From Roseomonas genomospecies 6 (lineage in GTDB: Bacteria; Pseudomonadota; Alphaproteobacteria; Azospirillales; Azospirillaceae), in NCBI RefSeq assembly GCF_008365375.1, contig NZ_QOKW01000008.1:62001-126000 (forward strand): a DNA stretch of 64,000 nucleotides. Reading direction: 5' to 3'. This document shows, in pieces, positions 27,603 through 36,692 of the stretch; within the stretch, counting starts at the first letter, position 1, and each line of letters begins with the position of its first letter. The position numbers and the translations under genes were made by a program. Under the pieces are notes generated by a model, which was not told where the DNA came from, did not search any database, and saw only the letters and a list, made by a program, of their open reading frames with translations.

Positions 27603-28730
27603 TTATTTCTCGGTGTGCCGGCGGAGTGGGCCGTCGGGGGGCGGCGCCAGGGGAACCGGGGCGGGAATGCCGTAGGTGCCGGCAAGGCGCGCGAAGGCGT
27701 CCATGGTCGCCCGGTCGATGGGAATGCCAAGGGTCCTGCGGCGCTCCGCCTCGGCCCATTCGCGGTCGCCGGGGGCCATGACCGTTCCGCCCGGCACCGC
27801 CTGCGACCCGCGCAGGGCCTCCAGGTAGCGCGCCATCCGGCTCTCGAACTCCTCCTGCGGCAGGAAGGCGTCCGGGCGGATCGCCATGACGAAGGCGCCC
27901 ATGCCGCGCGGTGTGCTCATGTCCGGTCCCGGCATCGGCAGGATCTCGAAGCTCAGCCTCATGCCGGTCAGGACGGCGCTCAGAATCTCCACGAACCCCG
28001 CGAGCCCGGCCCCCTTGAAGCCGAACTCGCCGCCGAGCGGAGCCAGCATCTCGGCCTGTTCGGGATCGGTGGTGTTCCGCCCCCGGGGATCGGAGGCGGT
28101 GCCTTCGGGAAGCGGCCTGCCGAGGCTGCGGTAGAGCTGGACGCGGTTGTAGGGGATGGCGCTGGTGGCCATGTCGAACAGCCAGGGATTGCCGCCCTTC
28201 ACCGGAACGGCGATGGCGATCGGGTTGGTGCCGTGGAACCGCTCGGCGCCCTCATGCAGCCTCATGAAGCTGTCGGAGTTGCAGAAGGCCAGACCGATGC
28301 AGCCCGCCTCGGCCGCAGCGAGCGCGAAGGCGCCGGCAGGCCCGAAGTGGGAATTGTTGCGGATGGCGACCGCCCCGATGCCGAACCGCCCGGCCAGCTC
28401 GACCGCCTTCCGCTGCGCGTGGTAGGCGCCCAGCGCGCCGTGCGCGTCGCCGGCGTCCAGCGTGGCGACGGCCCCGAACTCCGTCAGGAAGCGCAGGTCC
28501 GGACGCGGGTTGACGCGCCCCCCGGTCATGGTGGCGACATAGTGGCCGAGCAGCCGGACGCCATGGCTGTCCACCCCCAACCGGGAGCCGTGCATCATCG
28601 CCCGCGTGGCGGCCTCCGCCGTCGCCTCGTCCGCGCCCGCAGCCAGGAACACGGCGCGGCAGAAGGTCTCCAAAGCGTCCGCGTCGTAGCGGGCGGGCGC
28701 CGCCGCGGGTGGTTGAATGTGTTCCGTCAC
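27603..28730 (-). CDS. Malate/L-lactate/ureidoglycolate dehydrogenase family (LDH2) oxidoreductase
   Basis: 375 residues of the NAD(P)-dependent LDH2/MDH2 family, which reduces 2-oxo acids or 2,3-diketo-gulonate-type substrates. Family marks are GVDSHGVRLLGHYV, the catalytic-region NNSHFGPAGAFALAAA and TNPIAIAVPVKGG. The GTG start overlaps the SDR stop by four bases. It is the last gene of the dctPQM operon, suggesting a role in catabolism of the imported acid. Confidence 0.9.
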   Translation of the reverse strand: MTEHIQPPAAAPARYDADALETFCRAVFLAAGADEATAEAATRAMMHGSRLGVDSHGVRLLGHYVATMTGGRVNPRPDLRFLTEFGAVATLDAGDAHGALGAYHAQRKAVELAGRFGIGAVAIRNNSHFGPAGAFALAAAEAGCIGLAFCNSDSFMRLHEGAERFHGTNPIAIAVPVKGGNPWLFDMATSAIPYNRVQLYRSLGRPLPEGTASDPRGRNTTDPEQAEMLAPLGGEFGFKGAGLAGFVEILSAVLTGMRLSFEILPMPGPDMSTPRGMGAFVMAIRPDAFLPQEEFESRMARYLEALRGSQAVPGGTVMAPGDREWAEAERRRTLGIPIDRATMDAFARLAGTYGIPAPVPLAPPPDGPLRRHTEK

Positions 28731-29470
28731 AGCGTCTGCCCTCCGTCGGCGACCAGCACGGCGCCGGTCATGAATCCCGACTCGTCGCTGGCCAGATACA
28801 CCGCCGCTGCGGCCATCTCTTCGACGGTGCCGAGCCGGCCCATCGGCTGGCGCGCGAGGAACTGCGCCCGCATTTGCTCCGGGTCGGCGCTCGACTGGAT
28901 GCGCTCCTCCAGCGACGGCGAATGGGTCGTGCCGGGGCACAGCGCGTTGCAGCGGACGCCAGCGGCGATGAAGTCGCGCGCCACGGCCTTGGTCAGGCCG
29001 ATCACCGCGGCCTTGCTGGTTCCATAGGCGGTGCGGTTGGCGACGCCGGACAGGCTGGACGCCACCGAGGCGACGTTCACGATGGCCCCCCGGCGCCGCT
29101 CGACCATGCCTGGAAGCGCCGCGCGGATGGTGTGGAACATGGAGGTGACGTTCTGGTCCAGGCTGCGCGCCCAGTCCTCGTCGGAGCAGTCCAGGATGGT
29201 GCCGTTGTGGACCCAGCCGGCGTTGTTGACGAGGATGTCGAGCGGCCCGGCCTCCGCGACGACGCGCCGGACGGCGGCGGGATCGGTCACGTCGAGCGCG
29301 ACGGGAGTGATCGCCGGATCGATCCGGGGCAGATCCTCCATCTTGGACAGCGTGCGGCTTGCCGCGACGACGATGGCGCCTTCACGGGCGAAGGCGAGCG
29401 CCATGGCCCGCCCCATGCCCTGTCCCGCCCCCGTCACGAGGGCGCGTTTTCCGACGAGTCTGCCGGTCAT
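28727..29470 (-). CDS. Short-chain dehydrogenase/reductase
   Basis: Classical SDR of 247 residues. The cofactor motif is TGAGQGMGRA, the catalytic Ser lies in NVASVASSLSG and the YxxxK motif is YGTSKAAVIGL. ATG 29470 is preferred because GGAG lies nine bases upstream; upstream ATGs at 29485 and 29488 are in frame but lack a ribosome-binding site. Likely oxidises a hydroxyl of the substrate brought in by the TRAP system. Confidence 0.92.
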   Translation of the reverse strand: MTGRLVGKRALVTGAGQGMGRAMALAFAREGAIVVAASRTLSKMEDLPRIDPAITPVALDVTDPAAVRRVVAEAGPLDILVNNAGWVHNGTILDCSDEDWARSLDQNVTSMFHTIRAALPGMVERRRGAIVNVASVASSLSGVANRTAYGTSKAAVIGLTKAVARDFIAAGVRCNALCPGTTHSPSLEERIQSSADPEQMRAQFLARQPMGRLGTVEEMAAAAVYLASDESGFMTGAVLVADGGQTL

Positions 29471-29584
29471 AGTCTTGAACTCCATCATTCGGCGCCGTCC
29501 GCGGCGCCGGATCGGACGCAGTGGTTCGGGAGGCCCGCCGGTCGGACGCGCGGCCTTTCGACCGCGTCGCCCGGATCGCCGGCG

Positions 29585-30865
29585 TCAGCCGAAGAGCAGG
29601 TTCGGGATCAGGAGAACCAGATCGGGCACGAAGATCAGAAGCAAGGTTGTCAACCCGATGGCGACCATCAGGGGCAGGGACTCCCGGACATAGGCGCCCA
29701 CCGATACCCTGAGGATCGAGCAGACGGTGAACATCGCCGCCCCGACCGGAGGGGTGAAGTTGCCGATCGTGGCGGCGACGATGAAGACGATGCCGAAATG
29801 CACCGGATCGCCACCCATCGCCCGCACGGCGGGAAGGAAGATCGGCGTCATCATGATGATGATCACGGTCGCGTCGATGAACAGCCCGGCTGCCAGCACC
29901 AGCAGGACGATCAGGACCATCACAAGCTGGACGTTGTCGGTGAGGCTGGTCAGCGAGGACGCGATGAGTTCGGGAATGCGCTCGAAGACGATGCCGTAGC
30001 TGAAAATCGCCGACAGGCTGATCAGGAACATCGCGGCGCCGACGTCGGCGAGGCTGATCTCCAGGGCTTCGAGGAAACTTTTGGTCTTGAGCCTGCGGTA
30101 GATCACGAAGCCGATGAACAGCGCGTAGAGCACGGCGAAGGCGCCGATCTCCGAGGGCGTGAAGATGCCCATGCGCAACCCGACGAGCAGGATGACCGGG
30201 AACAGGAGCGCCCAGACTCCGCCCCTCAGGGCACCGCCGACCTCGGCCAGCGACGCCCGCTTCGCCCGTTCGGGGGGGTAGCCGCGCTTGTTGGAGGTGT
30301 ACCACACGGCGGCGCTCATGGCGATGCCGAGCAGGAGCGCCGGGGCGAAGCCCGCCGCGAACATCCGCCCGATCGACACCTGGCCGATGGTCCCGTAGAG
30401 GATCATGCCGATGCCCGGCGGGATCAGCGGGGTGAGGAGCGACGTGAACGAAATCACACCGGCGGTGAATCCGCGCGACATGCCGCGTTTGGTCATCTCC
30501 TCGCCGAGGATGCGCGACTGCATCGCCGCGTCCGCGATGGCCGATCCCGACACGCCGCCCATCAGCGCCGACAGGACGATGGAAATCTGCGCAAGCCCGC
30601 CCTTCAGGTGACCGGTGGCCACCGACGCCAGATTCAGCAGGCCTTCCGTGATGCCGGAACGGTTCATGTAGTTGCCCGCCATGATGAACAGGGGAACGGC
30701 GAGCAGGGCGAAGTTCTGGGTCTGGGAAACCGTCACCTGGAGCGGGATGGTGAAGGGCAGCTCCGGGTGCTGGAGGAAGAACAGCACCCCCGAGATGCCG
30801 ATCGCGAACGCGACCGGCATGCCGATGAGGAGGAAGACCGTGAAGGCCAGAAGGACAAGCAACAT
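29585..30865 (-). CDS. dctM: TRAP transporter large permease, DctM
   Basis: 426 residues with about twelve membrane segments, the ion-coupled transport subunit of a TRAP importer. The N-terminal LLVLLAFTVFLLIGMPVAFA and ALMGGVSGSAIADAAMQSRI motifs are characteristic. The ATG starts two bases after the dctQ stop. The true start is at 30865; the longer open frame upstream runs through dctQ in another frame. Confidence 0.95.
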   Translation of the reverse strand: MLLVLLAFTVFLLIGMPVAFAIGISGVLFFLQHPELPFTIPLQVTVSQTQNFALLAVPLFIMAGNYMNRSGITEGLLNLASVATGHLKGGLAQISIVLSALMGGVSGSAIADAAMQSRILGEEMTKRGMSRGFTAGVISFTSLLTPLIPPGIGMILYGTIGQVSIGRMFAAGFAPALLLGIAMSAAVWYTSNKRGYPPERAKRASLAEVGGALRGGVWALLFPVILLVGLRMGIFTPSEIGAFAVLYALFIGFVIYRRLKTKSFLEALEISLADVGAAMFLISLSAIFSYGIVFERIPELIASSLTSLTDNVQLVMVLIVLLVLAAGLFIDATVIIIMMTPIFLPAVRAMGGDPVHFGIVFIVAATIGNFTPPVGAAMFTVCSILRVSVGAYVRESLPLMVAIGLTTLLLIFVPDLVLLIPNLLFG

Positions 30866-30867
30866 GG

Positions 30868-31371
30868 TCAGGCGGTCTCCCCGCTGGCGGCAGCGGCGCA
30901 CGGGACGCCGTCGGACCGCATCAGGGCCCGAATCTTGAGAAGCGTGGTGATGAGCATGAGGGCCGCACCGACGGCGATGCTGGCGGTGACCCAGGAATAG
31001 CTGACGCCGGGAATCCCGTTGAAGGTGCGGGACCGGCTGGTCCAGGCGAGCAGGGTCCCGCCATAGATGGCGTAGCAGAGGAACAGCGCGATCACCGCGT
31101 AGTTCACGAACAGCAGGGTCCGCTGGACCCGCTCGGAAAGCTGCGCGGTCACCAGATCGAGAGACATCAGCATGTTCTTGCGCCATGCGATGTCGGCGCA
31201 CAGGAAGACGGCCCAGGCGAAGAAGCAGGTCGCCAGATCGATGGTCCAGTTGAGCGGGTGCTGCATCATCCGCGCCACGCCGCCCAGCAGAAGCAACCCA
31301 ACCATCAGCATCAGGAAAAGGCCGGCGAGGATCGCCTCCAGCTTCAGAACATAGTTATAGAGAGACTTCAT
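30868..31371 (-). CDS. dctQ: TRAP transporter small permease, DctQ
   Basis: 167 residues with four membrane segments (for example LFLMLMVGLLLLGGVARMM and YAVIALFLCYAIYGG). Companion of DctM. It lies 140 bases downstream of the binding-protein gene, across strong hairpins, and couples closely to dctM. Confidence 0.93.
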   Translation of the reverse strand: MKSLYNYVLKLEAILAGLFLMLMVGLLLLGGVARMMQHPLNWTIDLATCFFAWAVFLCADIAWRKNMLMSLDLVTAQLSERVQRTLLFVNYAVIALFLCYAIYGGTLLAWTSRSRTFNGIPGVSYSWVTASIAVGAALMLITTLLKIRALMRSDGVPCAAAASGETA

Positions 31372-31409
31372 GAACAGGCCTCGCCGGCTTCGGATGACTT
31401 ATACCAGCG

Positions 31410-31491
31410 GCGCTTGATCCTGACGGGTCAGAATCAAGCGCTTCGTCGGCATGGGCCGCCGCCGCGCCGGTCGGCGCGGATGCCGGCGGCC
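31410..31491. repeat. Tandem hairpins between dctP and dctQ
   Basis: 31410-31441 folds as GCGCTTGAT-c-CTGAC...GTCAG-a-ATCAAGCGC, a 14-bp stem with one mismatch. 31454-31491 folds as GGCCGCCG-CCGCGCC-GGTC-GGCGCGG-n4-CGGCGGCC. Both lie immediately after the dctP stop. Such structures after binding-protein genes commonly stabilise the upstream mRNA and lower expression of the permease genes. Confidence 0.6.
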
Positions 31492-31511
31492 ACCATCGAT
31501 GACCGCTGGTG

Positions 31512-32510
31512 TTAGCGCCCCATTTCCTTGTAGACGGCGGCGCGCACGTCGGTGAGGCCGAGCGCCTTGTAGGCGGCGTCGCCGGCCTTGCGGAAGGCCT
31601 CCAGATCGACGTTGTCGGTCACCTTCATGCCGCCCTTGACCAGCGCGGCCTTCTCGCTTTCAGCCGCGTCGGCGAGCACCTTCGACACCTTCTGGCCGGC
31701 GGCGCTGCATTCCTCGACCAGCGCGGTCTGGTAGTCGGCGGGCAGCTTCTTGAACCAGGAGGCGCTCACCACCTCGAAGTTGATCAGCGTGATGTGGCCG
31801 GTCTCGCTGACGTTCTTGACGACCTCCTGGAGGTTGGACGGACGGATGTTGGCGTAGGTCAGTTCCGCGCCGTCGACCGCCCGCTGCTGAAGGCCGGGGT
31901 AGATGTCGCCGAAGCTCATGGCCGTCGGAGCCGCGCCGATCGCGCGCACCGATTCCTGCCAGATGGGGGCCGGCGGGGTGCGGATGCGCAGTCCGGACAG
32001 GTCGCCCGGATTGCGGACCGGCTTGTTCGCGAAGATATGGCGCTTGCCCTGCACGAAATCGAAGCAGACCACCTGGAGGCCGTGCTTGTCCGCCAGCTCC
32101 GCCTTCCACTTCTTGACGGTGTCGAGCTTCGACAGAGCGAAGGCGTCTTCGAGCGTATCGACGAAATACGGGCCGTTCAGGACCGCGATCTCGCGGACAT
32201 AATTGCCGAGGCGCGCCGCATCGGTGTTCTGGCCGATGTTGGCGCCCTGGCGGATCTGCTCGATGATGTCTTCTTCGTTGCCGAGCTGGGCGCTGTGGAA
32301 CACCTCGATCTTGAGGCCGCCGTTGGTCCGCTCCTCGACGCGCTTGGCCCACTCCTGGAAAGCCGAGTGATAGGCTTCAACCGGGCTGTGGACGTGATTG
32401 AAGCGCAGGATGTGCTTCTGCGTCTGGGCCTGGGCCATTCCCATGCCCGCGATCAGCGTCAGCGCGGTGGCTCCGAGAAGTGCGCCGAGGCGCTTGGACA
32501 TGCTGCTCAT
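31512..32510 (-). CDS. dctP: TRAP transporter substrate-binding protein, DctP
   Basis: 332 residues with a Sec signal peptide ending near AQA at residue 28. Mature start QTQKHILRFNHVHSPVEAYH, then the carboxylate-binding Arg region GLRIRTPPAPIWQESVRAIG, typical of DctP-type binding proteins for sugar acids and C4-dicarboxylates. GGGAG lies five bases from the ATG. First gene of a minus-strand operon with dctQ, dctM, SDR and LDH2 genes. It is divergent from the GntR-type regulator. Confidence 0.94.
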   Translation of the reverse strand: MSSMSKRLGALLGATALTLIAGMGMAQAQTQKHILRFNHVHSPVEAYHSAFQEWAKRVEERTNGGLKIEVFHSAQLGNEEDIIEQIRQGANIGQNTDAARLGNYVREIAVLNGPYFVDTLEDAFALSKLDTVKKWKAELADKHGLQVVCFDFVQGKRHIFANKPVRNPGDLSGLRIRTPPAPIWQESVRAIGAAPTAMSFGDIYPGLQQRAVDGAELTYANIRPSNLQEVVKNVSETGHITLINFEVVSASWFKKLPADYQTALVEECSAAGQKVSKVLADAAESEKAALVKGGMKVTDNVDLEAFRKAGDAAYKALGLTDVRAAVYKEMGR

Positions 32511-32671
32511 ACCTACTCCCTAGGATTTCTTTTGGCTGCGGAGATGAAGGGCGCCCGTCGCTCTGGATGCGGAGCCTGCGATTGCCCGTCCGCCACCCGT
32601 CACGGCTCGTGCCGGCGGGAAGGAGGGGCGATGCACCGGCGATGAAAGGCCACGCCAACGCATCGCGGGGG

Positions 32672-32705
32672 CATCTTGCACACTTGTATCCAAGGATGCA
32701 AGATG
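32672..32705. promoter_or_regulatory. Nested dyad, candidate GntR (FCD) operator
   Basis: Outer perfect arms CATCTTGCA (32672-32680) and TGCAAGATG (32697-32705) enclose CTTG-TATC-CAAG (32683-32694). The inner ACTTGTATCCAAG resembles the TTGTATACAA-type sites bound by FCD-subfamily GntR regulators. It sits midway in the 365-base divergent gap between dctP and the regulator gene, so one protein could control both. The rest of the gap shows no clear structure. Confidence 0.5.
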
Positions 32706-32875
32706 GTACGGATCATTAAGACAGTGAATTGATCGACGGGCAATCCGACCGGACCTCCGGCACGAATCCACAGGGCGGTGCCGCAACCTTGCGCGGATGC
32801 GTCCGGTCCGGCGATATTCGGAATCCGCTTCTCGGGAAGGGCAGATGTCCGCTCGTTCAAGAGCTGGGGGAAAAG

Positions 32876-33607
32876 GTGAAGAACGAACGCTTGGTGTTGG
32901 AACGCAACACGCTCGACAGCGTGATCCACAAGGAATTGCGCAAGAGGATCATCTCGCTTTCGCTCCAACCCGGCTCGATGATCTACGAGAATGCGGTCGC
33001 CGATGAATTCGGGGTCAGCCGGACGCCGGTCCGCCAAGCCTTCTCCCGGCTGGCGAACGAGGGGTTGCTGAGCATCCTGCCGCAGCGCGGCGCTCAGGTG
33101 TCACGGCTGTCCGCCGCAAAGGTGCGGGAGGCCCAGTTCATCCGGGAGGCGCTGGAGGTCTCGGCCTTCGGCGAGGTGGCGCGCATCTGGAACCGGACCG
33201 CCGACCACAGCGCGGCGCAGACCAAGGCGCTGTCGCTGATCGAACAGCAACGGCAGGTCGTCCAGGAAAAGGACTATGTCGGGTTCACCGAACTGGATGT
33301 GGCCTTTCACGACACCGTCATCGGGGTGCTGGGAAACGTCATGCTGCTCGAGATGCTCCGGGACGTGAGGATGCATCTGACGCGCGTCCGCTTCCTCGAA
33401 CTGAAGGAGGCGCACCACGAGGACGACGCCATCGCCGACCACGTCAAGCTGATGAAATCGATCATGGCCAACGATGTCGCGGGGACGCAATCGCTCCTGC
33501 TGACGCATTTGAAAATGATCGAGGCGATGCGCGACGACATCCTCAAGCGCCACGACGCTCTTTTCGAACCGGCGCCACCCCTGGGTCTGCCCGACAAGAT
33601 CGCCTGA
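32876..33607 (+). CDS. GntR-family transcriptional regulator, FCD subfamily
   Basis: 243 residues. An N-terminal winged HTH (IHKELRKRIISLSLQPG, then ENAVADEFGVSRTPVRQAFS) is followed by an all-helical FCD effector domain with acidic and His metal-ligand positions such as ELDVAFHDTVIG and DAIADHVKLM. GTG 32876 is chosen because GGGGG lies five bases upstream and the HTH begins about 20 residues later; an in-frame ATG at 32729 gives a long non-conserved extension. Probably represses the divergent TRAP operon and responds to its substrate. Confidence 0.9.
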   Translation: MKNERLVLERNTLDSVIHKELRKRIISLSLQPGSMIYENAVADEFGVSRTPVRQAFSRLANEGLLSILPQRGAQVSRLSAAKVREAQFIREALEVSAFGEVARIWNRTADHSAAQTKALSLIEQQRQVVQEKDYVGFTELDVAFHDTVIGVLGNVMLLEMLRDVRMHLTRVRFLELKEAHHEDDAIADHVKLMKSIMANDVAGTQSLLLTHLKMIEAMRDDILKRHDALFEPAPPLGLPDKIA

Positions 33608-33737
33608 CGGGCCCACCCCATCCCACACGCAGGCACAGGTCCCAAGCCGGGCGGACAACCGGCGGGAAACGCCGCCGCATGCCCGCGGACCGGATCGAAC
33701 ACCGCCCATGCGGTCACAAAGACGAGGAGGAGACGAG

Positions 33738-34586
33738 ATGAACCAACGCGCGATTCACAGCTACACCTGGATTCCGAAATGGTCCACCAAGGACGGCGCC
33801 TACGCGATCGAGCGCGCCGCGGCCTTCGGTTACGGCCGGATCGTCGTGCCGATCCGCGACCATGACAGCATCGAGCCGGCGGCCATCGCCTCGCTCTGCG
33901 AGAAGGCCGGGATCAGGCCCATCGCGACGTCGCCGCTTCAAATCGACAACGACATTTCGAGCACCGACCCGGAGGTGCACCGGCGGGGGATCGAGCGGCA
34001 TTGCGCGGCCCTCTCCCTCGCGCGCGACATGGGCGCCGACCGCATGGGCGGCATTCTCTACAGCGCCTTCGGAAAGGCGTCGAAGGTGCCCGGCGAGGCC
34101 AATTTCCAGGCCGCTGCGGACGGGCTGCGGATCGTCGCCGAACGGGCCGCGTCCCAGGGCATGCTGCTGGCGCTCGAGGTCGTCAACCGCTACGAGACCA
34201 ACCTGATCAACACGGCGGAGCAGGCCGTCCGGATGATCGAGCTGATCGGTGCCGGCAATGTGCGCGTCCATCTCGACACCTTCCACATGAACATCGAGGA
34301 AGACGACATGCTGGGCGCGCTCGAACGGGCGATGCCCCATCTCGGCTATTTCGAGATCGACCAGAACCACCGGGGCCGCCTGACCCAGGGGTCCATCGAC
34401 TTCGCGCCGATGCTGCGCCGGCTGAAGGCCGCCAACTACCAGGGGCTGATCGGGGTGGAGGCCTTCTCCTCGGCCGTCTCCCACCCCGACATCACCGCCG
34501 GAGTCGCCTCCTGGCGCAACCTGTTCAGCCATGGCGACGAGGTGGCGCGCGAGGGGCAGTTGCTGTTGGATCAGCACGGCTTCTGA
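33738..34586 (+). CDS. Sugar phosphate isomerase/epimerase, D-tagatose 3-epimerase-like
   Basis: 282-residue TIM-barrel (AP-endonuclease-2 fold) enzyme. The metal-ligand pattern of DTE/DPE enzymes is visible: Glu147 in LEVVNRYE, Asp180 and His183 in HLDTFH, His211 in DQNHRG and Glu241 in GVEAFSS. GAGGAGGAG precedes the ATG at 33738. It is downstream of the GntR gene in the same direction, and its product could feed the SDR and LDH2 enzymes of the neighbouring operon. Confidence 0.87.
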   Translation: MNQRAIHSYTWIPKWSTKDGAYAIERAAAFGYGRIVVPIRDHDSIEPAAIASLCEKAGIRPIATSPLQIDNDISSTDPEVHRRGIERHCAALSLARDMGADRMGGILYSAFGKASKVPGEANFQAAADGLRIVAERAASQGMLLALEVVNRYETNLINTAEQAVRMIELIGAGNVRVHLDTFHMNIEEDDMLGALERAMPHLGYFEIDQNHRGRLTQGSIDFAPMLRRLKAANYQGLIGVEAFSSAVSHPDITAGVASWRNLFSHGDEVAREGQLLLDQHGF

Positions 34587-34618
34587 CGAACGGTTGAACC
34601 GCGCGGCGCGGCGGGCGG

Positions 34619-35815
34619 TTACGGCGCGGACGTGCGGCGTCGTGGGTTCGCGAGGAAGAAGCGCAGCATCTCCCGCGACGCATCCGGCCCGCGCGGGTCG
34701 GTGTAGGAACCCGCCGGGCTGCCTCCCGCCCAGGCGTGCCCGGCGCCGCGGATCGTCCACTGCTCGCACAGCGCACGGCCGGAGGCGTCGGTGTGGATCT
34801 TGCGGCTGTAGCCGTGCCCGCCCGGCGCCCGGCCCTGTTCCTCCACGGCGCGCGTTCCCGTCCTGAACGGCGCGGCGACGTCGTCGCCGTTGCGGGGGTG
34901 AACCGTGCCGTCGCGGTCGCCGTGGAAGACGATCGTCGGAACGAGGGCACCGGAGGGCGGTTCCACCGGTCCGCCACCCTGGCGCATGGCGGTGAAGGCC
35001 GAGGGAATGTCGCGGGCGGCCCCTCGGGGAAGGCCGGAATGCACGCCCACGGCGGCGTAGAGATCGGGATAGGCCGCTCCCATGATGGCCGCCGCCGCAC
35101 CGCCGGCCGAAAGGCCCGCGACGAAGACGCGGTCGGCGTCGACGGCGTGGTCGCGCATGATCTGCCGGGTGATCCCCGCGATCAGCGAGGGCTCTCCGTC
35201 GCCGCGCCGCTGATCAGCCGGGTTGAACCAGTTCCAGCATTTCTGGGCGTTGGCCGAGGAGGGCTGCGCCGGGTAGACGATCAGACAGCCATGCTCCTCC
35301 GCCAGCGCGTTCATGCGGGTGCCGGCGGCGAAATCGTCCGGCGACTGGGTGCAGCCGTGCAGCATGACCACCAGCGGGCGCGCACGCCCGTCGCCGCGGT
35401 TGGCGGGAACGTAGAGCTTGTAGGAGCGCGTGCCGGCCTTGTTGGCGTAGGTCCCGGCCGTGAACGAGGCGCCCTCCGGTAGGGGTTCGGCGGAAGGCCG
35501 CAGGGCGCCGCGAAGCCCTGGACCGGCCCCGAAACCGGGGTTGTCCGGCATGGCGCGGGCGGCGAGGCCGCGCAGGGTCTCGCCCAGCCCGGCCCGCGGA
35601 CCGGGGTGGAACCGTCCGGCGAACCGCCCGGCGGGCGTGTCCATCGGAGCGTCCACCGTGATGGGCTCGACGTCGATGATGGTCGGGTCCGCGCCGGGCG
35701 GTATGGGTGCGGCACCCGTCAGCAGCCGTTGGATGAGGGCGGTCGCCCCGGTGAGGTCGCCGGCCCGGGTGAGGCGCAGGGCCTCGGCCATTCCGGAGGG
35801 GACACGGTCGGTCAT
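34619..35815 (-). CDS. PHB-depolymerase-family esterase (alpha/beta hydrolase)
   Basis: 398 residues. The catalytic serine lies in the lipase box GLSAGG (Ser236), the oxyanion-hole motif is VVMLHGCTQSPDDFA, and HAWAGG near the end carries the likely catalytic His. No signal peptide is seen; the first ~115 residues are Pro/Gly-rich and outside the hydrolase fold. ATG 35815 lacks a clear ribosome-binding site. Could cleave intracellular polyhydroxybutyrate oligomers or act as a general feruloyl-type esterase. Confidence 0.85.
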   Translation of the reverse strand: MTDRVPSGMAEALRLTRAGDLTGATALIQRLLTGAAPIPPGADPTIIDVEPITVDAPMDTPAGRFAGRFHPGPRAGLGETLRGLAARAMPDNPGFGAGPGLRGALRPSAEPLPEGASFTAGTYANKAGTRSYKLYVPANRGDGRARPLVVMLHGCTQSPDDFAAGTRMNALAEEHGCLIVYPAQPSSANAQKCWNWFNPADQRRGDGEPSLIAGITRQIMRDHAVDADRVFVAGLSAGGAAAAIMGAAYPDLYAAVGVHSGLPRGAARDIPSAFTAMRQGGGPVEPPSGALVPTIVFHGDRDGTVHPRNGDDVAAPFRTGTRAVEEQGRAPGGHGYSRKIHTDASGRALCEQWTIRGAGHAWAGGSPAGSYTDPRGPDASREMLRFFLANPRRRTSAP

Positions 35816-35895
35816 GTGGGAAAACTTTCTGTGCTCGGACCGGGGCGTTCGGAAAGGCCCGGTCCGTCGTCTTTCAGGAATGCGGCCCGCGCGAC

Positions 35896-36321
35896 TCAGC
35901 GCATGCGGTCGGCAAGAGCCGCCTTGACGGGGCCGCTGGCGTGCAGCGCCCCCAGCACGGCGACCGAGGCGATGGTGGCGCGGGCGAGTTCGGGGGTGAC
36001 GTCCTGGGCGATGGTGGCCAGCCCGAGGACACGGATGTGGATCGTCTGTCCGGCATCCCGCACCGCTTCGAGATCTTCGCGGCTGTAGTGGCGCAGGCCG
36101 AGGTCGACGCTTTTTCGCGTCACGGCCTGACGCAGGGCGTCGCCGTGGCGGTCGATCTGGTTGCGGATGGCGGTGCGGATGAGGTCCGTACGGTTCGCGT
36201 AGAACCCTTCCTGCACCAGGAGATCGATGTTGCCGAGATCGACATAGCCGAGGTTGATCGTGATCTTCTCGCTGTCTCCGGCTTTCGGCTTCTGATCGCG
36301 TGCGTCCATCAGTGTCCTCAT
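35896..36321 (-). CDS. CopG/ribbon-helix-helix family regulator
   Basis: 141 residues. An N-terminal ribbon-helix-helix runs through [19 protein letters not shown] and [20 protein letters not shown]. The C-terminal ~60 residues ([20 protein letters not shown]) are of unknown function. ATG 36321 is taken because GAGG lies five bases upstream; a second ATG is at 36309. It lies upstream of the PHB-depolymerase-like gene with an 80-base gap and may regulate it. Confidence 0.8.
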   Translation of the reverse strand: MRTLMDARDQKPKAGDSEKITINLGYVDLGNIDLLVQEGFYANRTDLIRTAIRNQIDRHGDALRQAVTRKSVDLGLRHYSREDLEAVRDAGQTIHIRVLGLATIAQDVTPELARATIASVAVLGALHASGPVKAALADRMR

Positions 36322-36322
36322 T

Positions 36323-36349
36323 CCATCCTCTCGCCATCCAGTGGGATGG
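36323..36349. promoter_or_regulatory. Triple CCATCC repeat, candidate CopG operator
   Basis: CCATCC occurs at 36323 and 36334, and its inverse GGATGG at 36344, so three half-sites are spaced 11 and 10 bases. The last two form CCATCC-AGTG-GGATGG. The block overlaps the start region of the CopG-like gene, where RHH proteins commonly bind their own promoters. Confidence 0.45.
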
Positions 36350-36692
36350 TATATGGAGCCTATGGCGACTCGATCAAGGGAAATTGGAGTCGTGGGCCGG
36401 GCCGCCCGGCCGCCACCGCTCAGGATTCGCTTGCCAAAGCCGGTGCCGGTACCCATGTGGGGATGCTCGAACATGATCCGGGGCCTGTCTTTTCCAGCCC
36501 CGGCCTTCCGATCCGGGTCTCCCGTCCCGAAACGGCTCAGATCCCCCTCGATGTCGGGCGGGGCGCCATCGGCAAGAGAACGGACCCCAAGGTTTTGGCC
36601 GAAAATCCGCGCTGCGAGCGCGGGGGACGCCGGAATCCAAACAGAAACAACAAGGGCCGGCGGGCTGCACCCGCATCGGCTGGAGGATTCTC
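36350..36692. other. Intergenic stretch without recognisable genes
   Basis: About 340 bases between the divergent CopG-like gene and the small ORF at 36693. An open frame crosses it on the plus strand, but its composition shows no family and it runs in frame with rpsU only by chance. Promoters for both flanking genes are presumably here; none could be assigned. Confidence 0.4.

Noticed and set aside
34597..34620. AACCGC...GCGGTT stem between convergent genes as terminator
   Set aside because: Only a six-base stem with a large GC-rich loop, overlapping a stop codon; too weak to call.
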